Below are positions 9,257 through 19,143 of a stretch of DNA of 64,000 nucleotides, one piece after another. Below the pieces are notes generated by a model. It was not told the origin of the DNA. It saw only the letters and a list, made by a program, of their open reading frames with translations, and did no database searches. Every line of letters begins with the position of its first letter. Positions within the stretch are counted from its first letter, which is position 1. Position numbers and translations under genes: made by a program. The DNA comes from Eukaryota sp. TZLM1-RC (taxonomy: Eukaryota; Metamonada: BaSk clade), in contig JAUPSS010000005.1 in the NCBI GenBank assembly GCA_040285825.1, positions 1,302,001-1,366,000 on the forward strand. The letters run 5' to 3'.

Positions 9257-9610
9257 TCTTGAATTTAAAGCTTAAAGAAAACATAGAAAACATGACAAAG
9301 ATATCGAAAATGCTAATGCTGATAGAAATAGACCACTTGTTTTTATTGCTTTTTCATTTTCTATAAACGGAAGACTATCAGTTGAAGCAGGAACTTTTTT
9401 GAATGAGTTCCAGAAAATGGTTCAAGAAAAAGCAATGAGAAGATTTGATAACTGTTTATGGCACTCTCAAATTCAATTTGCCATCATTAATAAATTGCCT
9501 CGGTTTTTCAATCGAATTAGAAAAGCTTTAGCTAGACAGCAAGCAGATCAAGATTTTGTAGAGAAACTTCGACCCATTAGTTTTGAGTTTATTTTGTTAA
9601 GTGTACAAGT
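9257..9610 (+). pseudogene. LINE family 1, 3' part of the copy split by the LTR element
   Basis: After the second tctt the sequence continues the interrupted LINE: EFKA, a TAA stop, then RKHRKHDKDIENANADRN, a SFSINGRLSVEAGTFLNEF stretch and LPRFFNRIRKALARQQADQ. The coding end has lost its last codons by deletion and runs into the family 3' untranslated sequence (cattagttttgagtttattt). It pairs with 4645-4914. I found no target duplication for the LINE itself. Confidence 0.85.
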
Positions 9611-9736
9611 ACATAGTGAAAATCACGTAATTTAAAACAGCATCTTCTGCCATTAAATTGGCCCCTGATCCTTGTCACTTGAACACAATTCTATAACATC
9701 CTTGTTAAACACTTGTGATTTTATCATCCTTCAACA

Positions 9737-10762
9737 ATGAATACACACTGTTCCAAATACCTCATTATTGACACAGATGCCGGTGTTGACGATGCACAAG
9801 CTTTGATTTCTGCTCTTCGTCTTCAACATTCCTACACTATCCTTGGGATTACTACAGTTGAGGGAAACTGTCCTCGTCACCATGTTGATACCAATGTCCG
9901 TCGTGTCGTGAAGGCATGTAATTCCACTGTACCAGTTTATCCAGGATGTTCATCACATGTTGTTGAGCTACGTAAGCCTCACCAAGCATCATACGTACAT
10001 GGAGTTGATGGTCTTGGAGACGTTGATTGGAGTACAGAACTTGAAGGCACATTGGAATCCGTTTTCCCTCTACAAACCAAGAAAGCAGCTGTATTCCTTA
10101 GTGAATCTGTTGCAAAGTATAAAGACCAGCTTGACATTGTGGCACTGGGACCGCTGACCAACATCCACGTGGCACTAAAACTGGATGATTCTATTATTAG
10201 TAACATTGGTAAAGTTTTTATAATGTCTGGTTCATTATCTGGTACCGGTAATGTTACTAAAAATAGCGAATTTAACTGTTTTACCGACCCTGAAGCAGCT
10301 CACGAGTGTTTTAGACTGTTACCAAAAATAGAGTTGATCACGTGGGATTTAACTTTGTCTAGTACTGTTAATTGGGATTTTTATAATATATTGTGTAAAC
10401 AAGATTCTATTTCTAGTCGCTTTTTCAAGTTAATTTCTGCCAAAACTGCTCAATTTGTTTCAACTGAACTTAATTGCGGGTGGACTCTTCCAGATCCATT
10501 GTGTATGTTGGTCTGTCTATTTCCAGAAGTAGTCAAGAAGAGCTCATCGACACGTGTCAAGGTGCTGCTACATGGCGTTAATAGGGGTAGAACCATTCCG
10601 TTCCATCAATGGGAAGAGTTCAATGATAATGAACTTGATCTGATGTGGGAAGGTGAAGGTGAAAGAGAAGGTGAAAGAGAAGGTGTGGAGATGAATGTTA
10701 ATAATGTTGAAGAAGTGGATATGATCTTAATTGAAAAACTACTTGCTGATTCCTTGATTTAG
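9737..10762 (+). CDS. Inosine/uridine-preferring nucleoside hydrolase family protein
   Basis: A complete 341-residue intron-free protein of the family that hydrolyses the N-glycosidic bond of ribonucleosides to free base and ribose (purine/pyrimidine salvage, normally cytosolic). Residues 12-19 are the Asp-rich calcium/ribose site DTDAGVDD; 136-143 is ALGPLTNI; 171-180 GNVTKNSEFN with DPEAA at 184-188 lines the active site; 283-286 is RGRT. The late conserved His-Asp pair reads Pro-Asp here (LPDPL, 251-255): the metal-binding Asp is kept but the His is not, as in some family branches, so substrate range may differ. Residues 306-316 are a GEGEREGEREG insert encoded by a 12-bp microsatellite. 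The ATG at 9737 is the first in frame and gives the usual N-terminus. A polyadenylation motif (AATAAA) follows at about 10797. It is the only housekeeping-type gene here and lies between retroelement debris. Confidence 0.93.
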   Translation: MNTHCSKYLIIDTDAGVDDAQALISALRLQHSYTILGITTVEGNCPRHHVDTNVRRVVKACNSTVPVYPGCSSHVVELRKPHQASYVHGVDGLGDVDWSTELEGTLESVFPLQTKKAAVFLSESVAKYKDQLDIVALGPLTNIHVALKLDDSIISNIGKVFIMSGSLSGTGNVTKNSEFNCFTDPEAAHECFRLLPKIELITWDLTLSSTVNWDFYNILCKQDSISSRFFKLISAKTAQFVSTELNCGWTLPDPLCMLVCLFPEVVKKSSSTRVKVLLHGVNRGRTIPFHQWEEFNDNELDLMWEGEGEREGEREGVEMNVNNVEEVDMILIEKLLADSLI

Positions 10763-11399
10763 TTGCTAGTTTAGTTTTCTTTTCTAATTAAATTATAAAT
10801 AAAATTTCTGATTTTTTTACTGTGTTGGTTGTCCGTCACATTAAGAACAAAGTTTATTCACAAAGTATTTTCCCAATGGTAAAACCAAGAAGTTACCCTG
10901 TATAATGTTCCATGCTAGTTTAGATATAGAGTATCAAGAGAAATTTCCATATGTACACGATCTATTTTCGTGCGAAATAATTACAGAAATTATCAACTAC
11001 ACAGATACTGAGGTCTTTCCTTACGATTAATTCTAGCTTCAGCAATTGCAAACATATTTTACTTATTTTACTGCAATATTAAATATATTGTCATATTATC
11101 ATCGCTGGCGCTGATGATTGTTGGACCAAAGATTTGGAAGCTACTGGATTGAAAATATAAATTATAAACATAATCATCAAACTGAACATTATCAAAATAA
11201 CAATTTAAGACAAAACATCCCACATTTAAAATGGGAATACCTAAACCACAAAAATCAACAAATTTACAAACATCAAAATAACAACATTTCAAAACCAAAC
11301 ACAAATGAAACAGTAGACTAAGCTTTTCTTCAACATCCCCAAAAAACGTCAAATTAACAGAGAAGGGGTTAACTGCTTACTTCTGCACCTTTCTGCAGT
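10763..11399. other. Downstream region of the hydrolase gene; no gene seen
   Basis: It holds the likely 3' end of the hydrolase transcript (AATAAA about 35 bp after the stop) and then AT-rich sequence. Opposed open frames at 11068-11352 (-) and 11118-11321 (+) overlap each other, are compositionally biased (Asn/His-rich versus Phe/Cys-rich) and show no motif. I do not call either. Confidence 0.45.
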
Positions 11400-13130
11400 C
11401 CTATTTTTTTGGAAAAGAAATTACCTACTTTTAACAAAATGGTGGAAGAAGAGGTTGCTCTGTGTTTGACGTTTAGTGGGGTAAGATAATTGATATTTCA
11501 AGGAAGTTCAATGACAAATATTGTTAGTCGTGAAATAGTGGGGTTGTTTGAAGCATATTTCTGTTATTGAGTTTTGAATTACTGTTCACGACAATAGGTT
11601 TATATATAAATTGAACGTAACTTTTTTTATCTTAGTATCTCGACTTAAGGCTACAATGATTATTGGACTTATTTGTGTCAGTAGGTATATAGCGTAGTAA
11701 CAGCCAGCACCTTACTAACACCTTAGTCAACAGTAGTCAACACATGTCAAACATCTCACAGCGTGATACTCCTGACATTTCCTAAACATTTAATAACATG
11801 TAGCAAAGAGACAAGGATAGCGAGTTTTCGGACCAAGCTCCCACTTCCTTCTTCAATAAACAACCAGTCGAAAGAGTGAACGAGGTACCTCCTTTTTTGA
11901 AGTAGGTGCTCTCAAAAGAACAGGCGCGGATCCGAATACCACCTCTCCTTCTGACCCAAATTTGGTTAAAAAAGAAACTAAAACGCACTTGACACTTTCT
12001 CCCCCTAAACGCAAAATCTAATAAGGAAACGGATGGAAATCCCACCTTACATACATCAACCACTCTAGACGAGTATGATGAATTTCTTGCTCAACTAGAT
12101 AACATGAAAGGGAAAAATGACACCAGTGAGGAATTCTGCAAGTTCATAAAAGAAGATGCGGAGATTCACCTCAAATAAACAAATCTCTGTCTGCTTTCTC
12201 CTTTGTAAAGATCACCTCAAAAACGAGAGAGAAACGTCGGTTTCTAGACCCTCGGTTCGTTGATAATACCCAATAAATATCAATGATTCTTCTAAACGAG
12301 AGGAACAAACTTATCAAAGCTCTTGACAAACTGACCAGAAAGACTTACGGACGAAGCGCAGAAAATTGTCACAGAAATTCTGGAATGGACAAACGGATCA
12401 AAGAGACTATGCCCATACCTATCATAGATAAAATTGATTGAAAGGCCTCTCACTTGGACCAGTTTATATAGGCGTATACGGATACTTGCCATTGAGCAGA
12501 GAAGTAGGACTGACTGTGAGGACATCCTACTATCCAAATTGCTTGCCTAGTTTGATTCCAGGTTCGCCACTACTAATAATTAAACGGAGCTAACAGAGGA
12601 AGCTCTCACTTACTTCAGAGGTCGGAAGCGGACAAGCTTATACCAATATCCCCTTGGTTTGACGCTAATTCCTTAGATAATAAACACACGGAACGATTTA
12701 GTGTATCTACGTATAGACAGCGTTTGAAATAATTGGATTGGCAATAAGTTGCTTCGAATAAATACTACACTTAGTAGTATTGATCCATCTGTAGCTTTTT
12801 CCTTCTCACTTATGCCTCTTGCACATGATCGAAAGACATTTTGCAACTCCTTTTTCAATCTTTCAAATCCCCAATTACAAATGAAAATCTTGAGTTGGAG
12901 TTGTTCCTAAGGTCCAACTGGTCTTTATGTGACATCGCAAGTTTTGTGCTTTTTGTACCCAAAAATGGAGTGAAGATGATGATGTGTGTTGAGTAATGTC
13001 AAATGTTTCTTAGTCTATTGTTTTTACGTGTTAAATTCCAGTGCCTTTGTTTTGTATTGCTCACCAATAATTGGTAATTTAAATTGGATGGTAATTTTTT
13101 TCTGAACCAGCGCTACAAAAAACAGCTCCC
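11400..13130 (+). other. Degenerate, GC-richer sequence, possibly a decayed element
   Basis: The plus strand contains short coding-like stretches in shifting frames, for example STTLDEYDEFLAQLDNMKGK followed by EEFCKFIKEDAEIHLK (about 12055-12175), then NKLIKALDKLTRKTYGRS and EAQKIVTEILEWTNGSKRLC. Base composition is visibly less AT-rich than the flanks, like element X further right. I recognise no family. The acidic, helical segments could be remains of a structural protein of a mobile element, but that is a guess. Open frames on the minus strand here show no motifs and look like shadows. Confidence 0.35.
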
Positions 13131-13780
13131 CTTCAACCTTCTCAAGGGACTAGTCGTTCTGATAGACAAATGAGTTTAGAGAACCTCCAATTCTCTAGAT
13201 GGGCTATTGACATGAGCATAGCCAGCAATATTCAGAGACAAGTTGATCCTCGGTTTAAAAATATCAATTACAAAACACCTCGATTATATGAAAACGACAA
13301 AATCAATAAAATGTCCATAATATCCTTATTATTGAAGTGTGAGACATGAAATAAATAAGGGCGTAAAATTTCTAATAGAAGCTTTGAATCCCAAGGACTG
13401 TCAGATTGGACTTGAGACTAGTTGATAGCTACTAAGTTATTTGAAGAAGGGGAGACACAACTGACACTAGCAAGAGTTAGAGACCTCCCTCCACATATAC
13501 AAAACGAGATCACAAAAGACATTACTCATCCTTTGGTTAGAATTGACCCATCTAGAAGAGATAAGGTCTGGCCTCCAACTCACCGTAACTCTCTGTTTAG
13601 AATCATGATGATGAGTACGTGGTCTACCAGTATTTCCAGTATAATAGACCCTAGCCTTCTATCAAAATGGCAAAGTCAAGGCTCACTCGGAGTCGATTAC
13701 ACCGACGCCGACGTCATGGTATTTCTTTTAAAAGAAACGCAATTTACCTCCTATCACGAGGCTTGTACGGTCTTATAATG
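13131..13780 (+). pseudogene. Element X copy 1 (unknown repeat family)
   Basis: The plus strand reads SIASNIQRQVDPRFKNINYK and LYENDKINKM, then stops and shifts, then a 118-codon frame (13422-13778) with TQLTLARVRDLPPHIQNEIT, RIDPSRRDKVWPPTHRNSLF and LGVDYTDADVMVFLLKETQF. Parts recur at 18014-18299, 55016-55492 and 56086-56372, so this is a dispersed repeat. It is richer in GC than its surroundings, suggesting a different origin. I do not recognise the protein. The 3' boundary (ttataatggtaaatttgatg) joins a scrap of minus-strand LINE RT at the same point in other copies. Confidence 0.6.
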
Positions 13781-13856
13781 GTAAATTTGATGAGTTTCTG
13801 TAGATCCAGTTTCATCATTTGGTCAATTTTTTCAGAAATTAAATTCAACTTATCAA
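13781..13856 (-). pseudogene. Scrap of LINE family 1 RT-thumb region
   Basis: Diverged from, but alignable with, the LINE sequence around 15240-15320. The same scrap follows element X at about 56373-56450 and, shortened, at about 18300. The X-to-LINE junction therefore predates the duplications. Confidence 0.55.
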
Positions 13857-15958
13857 TAATATCGTATTTATTGAATTTGCACACTTGATTAAATTAAATC
13901 ATAACTAATGGGACGACTATCATTAAACCAAGATTTCCTCTACAAAATCTTGATTTGCTTGCTGTCTAGCTAAAGCTTCTCTAATTCGATTGAAAAACCG
14001 CGGTAATCTATTAATAATGGCAAATTGAATTTGTGAACGCCATAAAAAAATATCAAATCTTTTCATTGTTTTTTGTTTTACCATTTTTTGGAAGTCATCC
14101 AAAAAAGTTTCTGCTTCAACTGATAATCTTCCATTTATCGAAAATGGGAAAGCAATAAAAACCAGCTGTGTATTTCTATCGACATTTGCATCTTCAATTT
14201 CTTTATCATATTTTCTATGTTTTTCTTTTGCTTTAAAATCCAGAGCAGCCACAGGATTAAGTTTTCGTCTGTGAACCAAAGTATCGTTTGCAACATTACA
14301 TGAGACAAAGTCAACAATAGCTTCAGAATTATCAATCCAATCACAGTATACATCACCTATAGCATCAGAACCAAAACTATTCAGAGAAAATGTTTACTTC
14401 AGCAGAGGCTCTTTGATACACGATATCCTTACAGTTTGTGTCATATTGAAAACAGTGTATCTAACAGTATCATGTAATGAAGAACAATAAGTTATCAATT
14501 TAGAGCAATTTAGAGCATGGCGCAAAGTGAGTTGAGGTGAATTCGAACAAATACATTTTTCTTTTGATAATAATTGGTTAATGGGGATGTTCAAATATAA
14601 TCTCATTTTTGTTACAAATGCTTCATTAGTGGCACACAATCCAAATCTTCGTGGTACAATGGTTACAAAAAGTGAAGAATCCGACGCCTTGTTTTCACAA
14701 ACACCCTTTTCCAATAACAATGAGTGAAGATCTTGATTTAAAACAGCCGAGCTGCAAATATTATTGTAAAGATCTTTTTCATACATTCCAGTCAATCTTT
14801 TCTGTAATGTTCGAAGAGTGTACTTCAAATTTAAAACATTTTTTTCTGGAATATTGCCATTGAATGGTTGGGGAAAACATCGACCCCATTTTTCTACATC
14901 AATTCTTGAAATTTCTTCATTTAATTCAAAAACAGTGGAACTTTGCGTTGTCATCAATAAATCTTCCCATTCTGCAAATCTTTCGGAAAACTCAAAGATT
15001 GCATTTCTGCATCCACCAACAAAAGCATACGAGGTAAGAATAGAAGCCTTCGTCCACCCTAAACCACCATAATGTGGACTAAGGTAAGCATGATCTGGAA
15101 TTTGAAACATTTTACATCCCAGTAATTGAGACAGAACTTTTGCACGCAATTCATTAAACTTCTGAGCCAAAGGTCTGGTGACGAGAGGATTTGTAGATCG
15201 AAATATATGATTAAAATTGGAACTAAAACACAGTCTTACAATGGTAAATTTGATGTGTTTTTGTATATCTAAATTCATCATTCGGTCAATTTTGTCAGAA
15301 GTTGAGTTCAACTTTTCAAACAATTTTTTGGTAATTTCACCATTATTTCCTAAAAACGAACCCAAATGACGAATAGCATCAATTGAATATAATTTGGCTT
15401 GAATTTCAATACCATCAACTATTGTGGAAACTGGAGAATTCGATAACAAAACACATTTAAATAAATTAAGTCGGAGACCAATTTTGGTAAATAATTCTTT
15501 AAAACATGCAGTTGCTTTTTTCACAATATTTAAATCACCAATAAGCACAACATCATCCATATATGCAATCATTTTTAGTGAAGGAAGCATCTCTTGAATT
15601 TGCAGTAGAATAGGATGAATGGCCAAACAAAACAAAAGAGGTCCTAACGGATCTCCTTGCTTTACGCCACTTGATGAACTCAAAATGTTGTTACCAAAAT
15701 GTAAATTAGAATATGTGCAATATGTTGATTGAAAATATGGTATTAATTCCGGCATATATTGCAATAGAGCACCATGGATACTGCGACGACTTAGTGAATT
15801 GAAAGCATTACTAAAAGCCAATGACATGCAAACATTGGATTCATTTTGACGAAATAAGACATCAGTAGCAAAAATCGCTGAAGAGACTCCATCTGTAGTA
15901 TTTATACCATATTGAAAGGGTAATAAAATCTTTTTAGCTTTTTCATTGAACTTATTAA
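13857..15958 (-). mobile_element. LINE family 1 copy C, RT plus C-terminal domain, damaged
   Basis: Read on the minus strand it opens inside the RT (FNEKAKKILLPFQYGINTTD), with no true N-terminus. Motif A reads LAFSNAFNSLSRR, so the catalytic Asp is replaced by Ala. Motif B is SGVKQGDPLGPLLFCL and motif C is AYMDDVVLI. The thumb, Cys/His knuckle (KCICSNS...RHALNC) and post-knuckle region follow up to a TAA at 14394. After a second stop, the DDRGD-equivalent region (here altered to DAIGDVYCDW) continues in the frame 13923-14279 to the C-terminal helix and CAATAAAT-type 3' end at about 13857. The TAA, the TAG after it and the altered DDR are also present in the copy at 56480-59205, so the two copies share a dead ancestor. 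Plus-strand frames at 14651-15072 are shadows. Confidence 0.88.
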
Positions 15959-16612
15959 TTGAATTGCTCTAAATTGATAACTTATCGTTCTTCATTACAT
16001 GATGCTGTTAGATACACTGTTTTCAATATGGCAAAAACTGCAAGAATATCGTGTATCAAAGAGCCTCTGCTGAAGGAAACACTTTCTCGGAATAATTGTG
16101 GTTCTCATGACAGAGGTGATGTGTAATGTGATTGTATTGATAATTCTGAAGCTATTGTTGACTTTGTCTCATGTAATGTTGCAAATGATACTTTGGTTCA
16201 CATAAGAAAACTTAATCCTGTGGCTGCTCTGGATTATAAAGCAAAAGAGAAACATAGAAAATGTGATAAAGATATTGACGAGGCTAATGTCGATAGAAAT
16301 ACACAGCTGGTTTTTATTGCCTTCCCATTTTCGATAAATGGGAGATTATCAGTTGAAGCAGAAACTTTTTTGAATGACTTCCAAAAAATGGTGAAAGAAA
16401 AAACAATGAGAAGATTTGATATATTTTTATGGCGATCACGGAATCCATTTGCCAATATTCATAGATTACCTCGGTTTTTCAATCGAATAAGAGAAGCATT
16501 AGCTAGACAGCAAGCAGATCAAGATTTTGTAGAGGAAATCTTGGTTCAATGATAGTCGATCAATTAGTTATGAGTTAATTTAATTAAGTGTGCAAATTCA
16601 ATAAATAAATAT
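15959..16612 (+). mobile_element. LINE family 1 copy D (C-terminal half)
   Basis: It begins at the knuckle end (aattgctctaaattgataac), passes through TARISCIKEPLLKETLS, hits a TAA within the GDV region, and then has a clean 119-codon frame (16193-16552) with KLNPVAALDYKAKEKHRKC, FIAFPFSINGRLSVEA and the C-terminal helix. It ends in CAATAAATAAATA. It stands head to head with copy C; each has its own 3' end, so they are two copies and not one twin-primed insertion. Confidence 0.85.
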
Positions 16613-16985
16613 ACTATCAAACAATTCTTTGGTAACTTCATCATTATTTCCCAAAAATGAACCCAATTGACGAATAGCATCAGTTGAATATAACTTGGCT
16701 TGAATTTCAATACCATCAACTATAATTGAAACTGGAGATTTTGAAAGTAAAACACATTTAACTATGTTGAGTCGAAGGCCAATTATTTTTATCTATTTAT
16801 TTTATTTTTTTATTGTTAAATCATTCTTTGAAACAAAAAGTCATTTCTTTGACAATCGTTAAGTCACCAATTAAAACAACATCATCCATATAAGCAATCA
16901 TATTGAAGGAAAGAAACATTGCTTTAATTTGTAATAAAATGGATAACTGGCCAGACAAAGCAAAAGAGGTTCTAATAATTAACTA
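16613..16985 (-). pseudogene. LINE RT fragment (subfamily 1b)
   Basis: The minus strand encodes RT motif C and its surroundings (FNMIAYMDDVVLIGDLTIVK, then VDGIEIQAKLYSTDAIRQLG), with an AT-rich insertion near 16790. It is diverged from copies C and E and closest to the fragment at 59206-59690. Both ends are truncated. It abuts a giant-gene fragment to the right. Confidence 0.7.
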
Positions 16986-17040
16986 CCCGTTTCTGATTTA
17001 TTCGTAGTTCATTACTTAATGCCTGCCTATACTGAACCAA

Positions 17041-17597
17041 TAATTGATTGTTTCTACATGAATACCTATAGGGACATGAAATTAAACCTTTTTCGAGGTT
17101 GACCATATAACCATTTAAAACAGTTGTTATTTCACCATATTCACAATTAGCAAATTTTGGGCACTTGACACAACTTGTCTCATCATCAAATTCAGATTTT
17201 GGACAAATACAGTGACTAAAATTTGAAGAACCAATTGTTTTGGTAATTTTGTACAGTGGACAATTGATACATTGTCCTAGCAAAGGATTATCCAAATGAT
17301 AACCCAATGGACAAGGTTCACATTCCCCTACAGATCCAAGAACTGTTCTTGGCTTACAGTGACATTCGTTATTTAAATAAGATCTAGTTGAATCACAGTC
17401 GTTCATGGTAAGCTCAATTGAAGCAAAATTTGTTTGATAAGAAACTAATATTTCAATATCAACCAATGGTAAGCCAGGGATTTTTAATTCACTTGAACTT
17501 GACACATGGTGGGTACTCACTAAGTCATGGAATGATTCAATTTTAATTAAACTGAGTATTTGGGTGTAATTAATCAGTATATCTTGTGTTTTTAGGG
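17041..17597 (-). pseudogene. Cys-rich cassette 1 of the giant surface-protein family
   Basis: The minus-strand frame 16972-17520 contains CEPCPLGY, GQCINCPLYKITKTIGSSNF, SCVKCPKFANCEYGE and SCPYRYSCRNNQ. This matches the Cys-rich membrane-proximal region of the 24-kb frame (near 40275-39940) and of the copy at 60014. Upstream, 17521-17597 matches the preceding beta-rich region but is out of frame or non-coding. The fragment starts and ends abruptly: on the right it is cut at gttaagttaagcc and joined to a LINE fragment, on the left it is cut within the Cys-rich motif series. It has no start and no membrane spans, so it is a gene fragment. Confidence 0.85.
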
Positions 17598-17830
17598 TTA
17601 AGTTAAGCCATCTATAAAAACAACATCATCTATATATGCAATCATATTTAAAGAAAAAAACATTGCTTGATTTTGTAATTAAATGGATGAATGGCCAGAA
17701 AAAAAAGTGGTCCTAAAAGATTTCCTTGCTGAACAGCACACGATGATTTCAACATAGAATTTGCTTTCAGTTGAATCGTTGGGTAGTTGAGATTTTGAAA
17801 GAAAAAACACTATATGCTCATTCATTAAGA
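17598..17830 (-). pseudogene. LINE RT fragment (subfamily 1b)
   Basis: It carries a motif C variant on the minus strand (IAYIDDVVFI) and flanking RT sequence with frameshifts. The same fragment with the same left junction to a giant-gene piece occurs at 55691-55900. Confidence 0.65.
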
Positions 17831-18013
17831 ACTACTTATGATTGTTTTAAGTTGTCAGGTTTAAATATGTGCAGAATTGTGGAATTGCAGATCTACGTCT
17901 TTTTTTGACTGGGGTTGTAGTTAGAAATGCTGTGGTGTTGTTTTTTATCATAAATTTGTTTATTGATTTCAACCCATCAGAGAATGTCATTGCACAAAGC
18001 ACACAAATGAATG
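17831..18013 (+). pseudogene. 5' leader and signal-peptide start of the giant family, copy 2
   Basis: The plus strand matches the 5' flank and first codons of the giant gene at 53843: a shared block with 'aagttgtcaggtttaaatat' and 'gactggggttgtagttagaa' ends in an ATG at 17927-17929. It would encode MLWCCFLS and then a TAA, against MLWCCILSLI in the intact gene. The copy is therefore a broken start with its upstream region. Element X follows directly. Confidence 0.7.
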
Positions 18014-18299
18014 AAAAAACGAGATCACAAAAGACATTACTAATCTTTTGGTTAGGTATGACCCAGCTAGAAGAGATAAGGTCGGACCTCCAACTCACCA
18101 TTACTCTCTGTTTAGAATCATGATGATGAGTACGTGCCCTACCAGTATTTCCAGTATGATAGACCCTAGCCTTCTATCAAAATGGCAAAGTCAAGACTCA
18201 CTCGGAGTCGATTAAACCGACGCCGACGTCATGGTATTTCAATTAAAAGAAACGCAATTTACCTCCTATCACGAGACTTGTGCGGTCTTATATTGGTAA
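18014..18299 (+). pseudogene. Element X copy 2 (partial)
   Basis: It is nearly identical to 56086-56372 and clearly related to 13510-13790, with the shared string actcactcggagtcgatta. It is truncated at both ends: the giant-family leader on the left, LINE on the right. The open frame 17869-18123 is a fusion artefact. Confidence 0.65.
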
Positions 18300-18575
18300 A
18301 TTTTATGTAATTTCACCATTATTTCCTAAAAACAAACCCAAATGACGAATAGCATCAATTGAATATAATTTGGCTTGAATTTCAATACCATCAACTATTG
18401 TGGAAACTGGAGAATTCGATAACAAAACACATTTAAATAAATTAAGTCGGAGACCAATTTTGGTAAATAATTCTTTAAAACATGCAGTTGCTTTTTTCAC
18501 AATATTTAAATCACCAATAAGCACAACATCATCCATATATGCAATCATTTTTAGTGAAGGAAGCATCTCTTGAAT
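18300..18575 (-). pseudogene. LINE family 1 RT fragment fused in frame to Cys-rich cassette 2
   Basis: The minus strand gives QEMLPSLKMIAYMDDVVLIG and KKATACFKELFTKIGLRLNL from the RT palm. At 18575 it joins the Cys-rich cassette in the same reading frame, so one 236-codon open frame (18303-19013) encodes half a giant-gene Cys-rich domain followed by half an RT palm. A short shared aatt lies at the join, hinting at microhomology. A working product is unlikely. Confidence 0.8.
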
Positions 18576-19143
18576 TAAACCTTTTTCGAGGTTGACCATA
18601 TAACCATTTAAAACAGTTGTTATTTCACCATATTCACAATTAGCAAATTTTGGGCACTTGACACAACTTGTCTCATCATCAAATTCAGATTTTGGACAAA
18701 TACAGTGACTAAAATTTGAAGAACCAATTGTTTTGGTAATTTTGTACAGTGGACAATTGATACATTGTCCTAGCAAAGGATTATCCAAATGATAACCCAA
18801 TGGACAAGGTTCACATTCCCCTACAGATCCAAGAACTGTTCTTGGCTTACAGTGACATTCGTTATTTAAATAAGATCTAGTTGAATCACAGTCGTTCATG
18901 GTAAGCTCAATTGAAGCAAAATTTGTTTGATAAGAAACTAATATTTCAATATCAACCAATGGTAAGCCAGGGATTTTTAATTCACTTGAACTTGACACAT
19001 GGTGGGTACTCACTAAGTCATGGAATGATTCAACTTCACATAAACTGAGTGTTTGGGTATTATTAATCAGTATATCTGGTGTTTCAGAATTAAATTGAGC
19101 TTAATAATGACGCAACTGGAATGAAACAGGTTTGAACGACTAC
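18576..19143 (-). pseudogene. Cys-rich cassette 2 of the giant surface-protein family
   Basis: It is nearly identical to cassette 1 through CNHC-type repeats (ECHCKPRTVLGSVGECEPCP and on), and extends further 5' into sequence matching the 24-kb frame around 40520. It ends at the MVNLEKGLI join to LINE sequence. The shared substitutions N-D-C, Y-H-L and A-N-C, compared with the copies at 40 kb and 61 kb, show that cassettes 1 and 2 come from the same donor. Confidence 0.85.

Noticed and set aside
9737-10762. Bacterial horizontal transfer of the nucleoside hydrolase
   Set aside because: The family is common in eukaryotes and nothing in composition or context singles it out. A tree would be needed.
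13857-16612. Head-to-head LINE copies C and D as a single twin-primed (inverted) insertion
   Set aside because: Each half has its own complete 3' end with CAATAAAT, so they are two independent copies.
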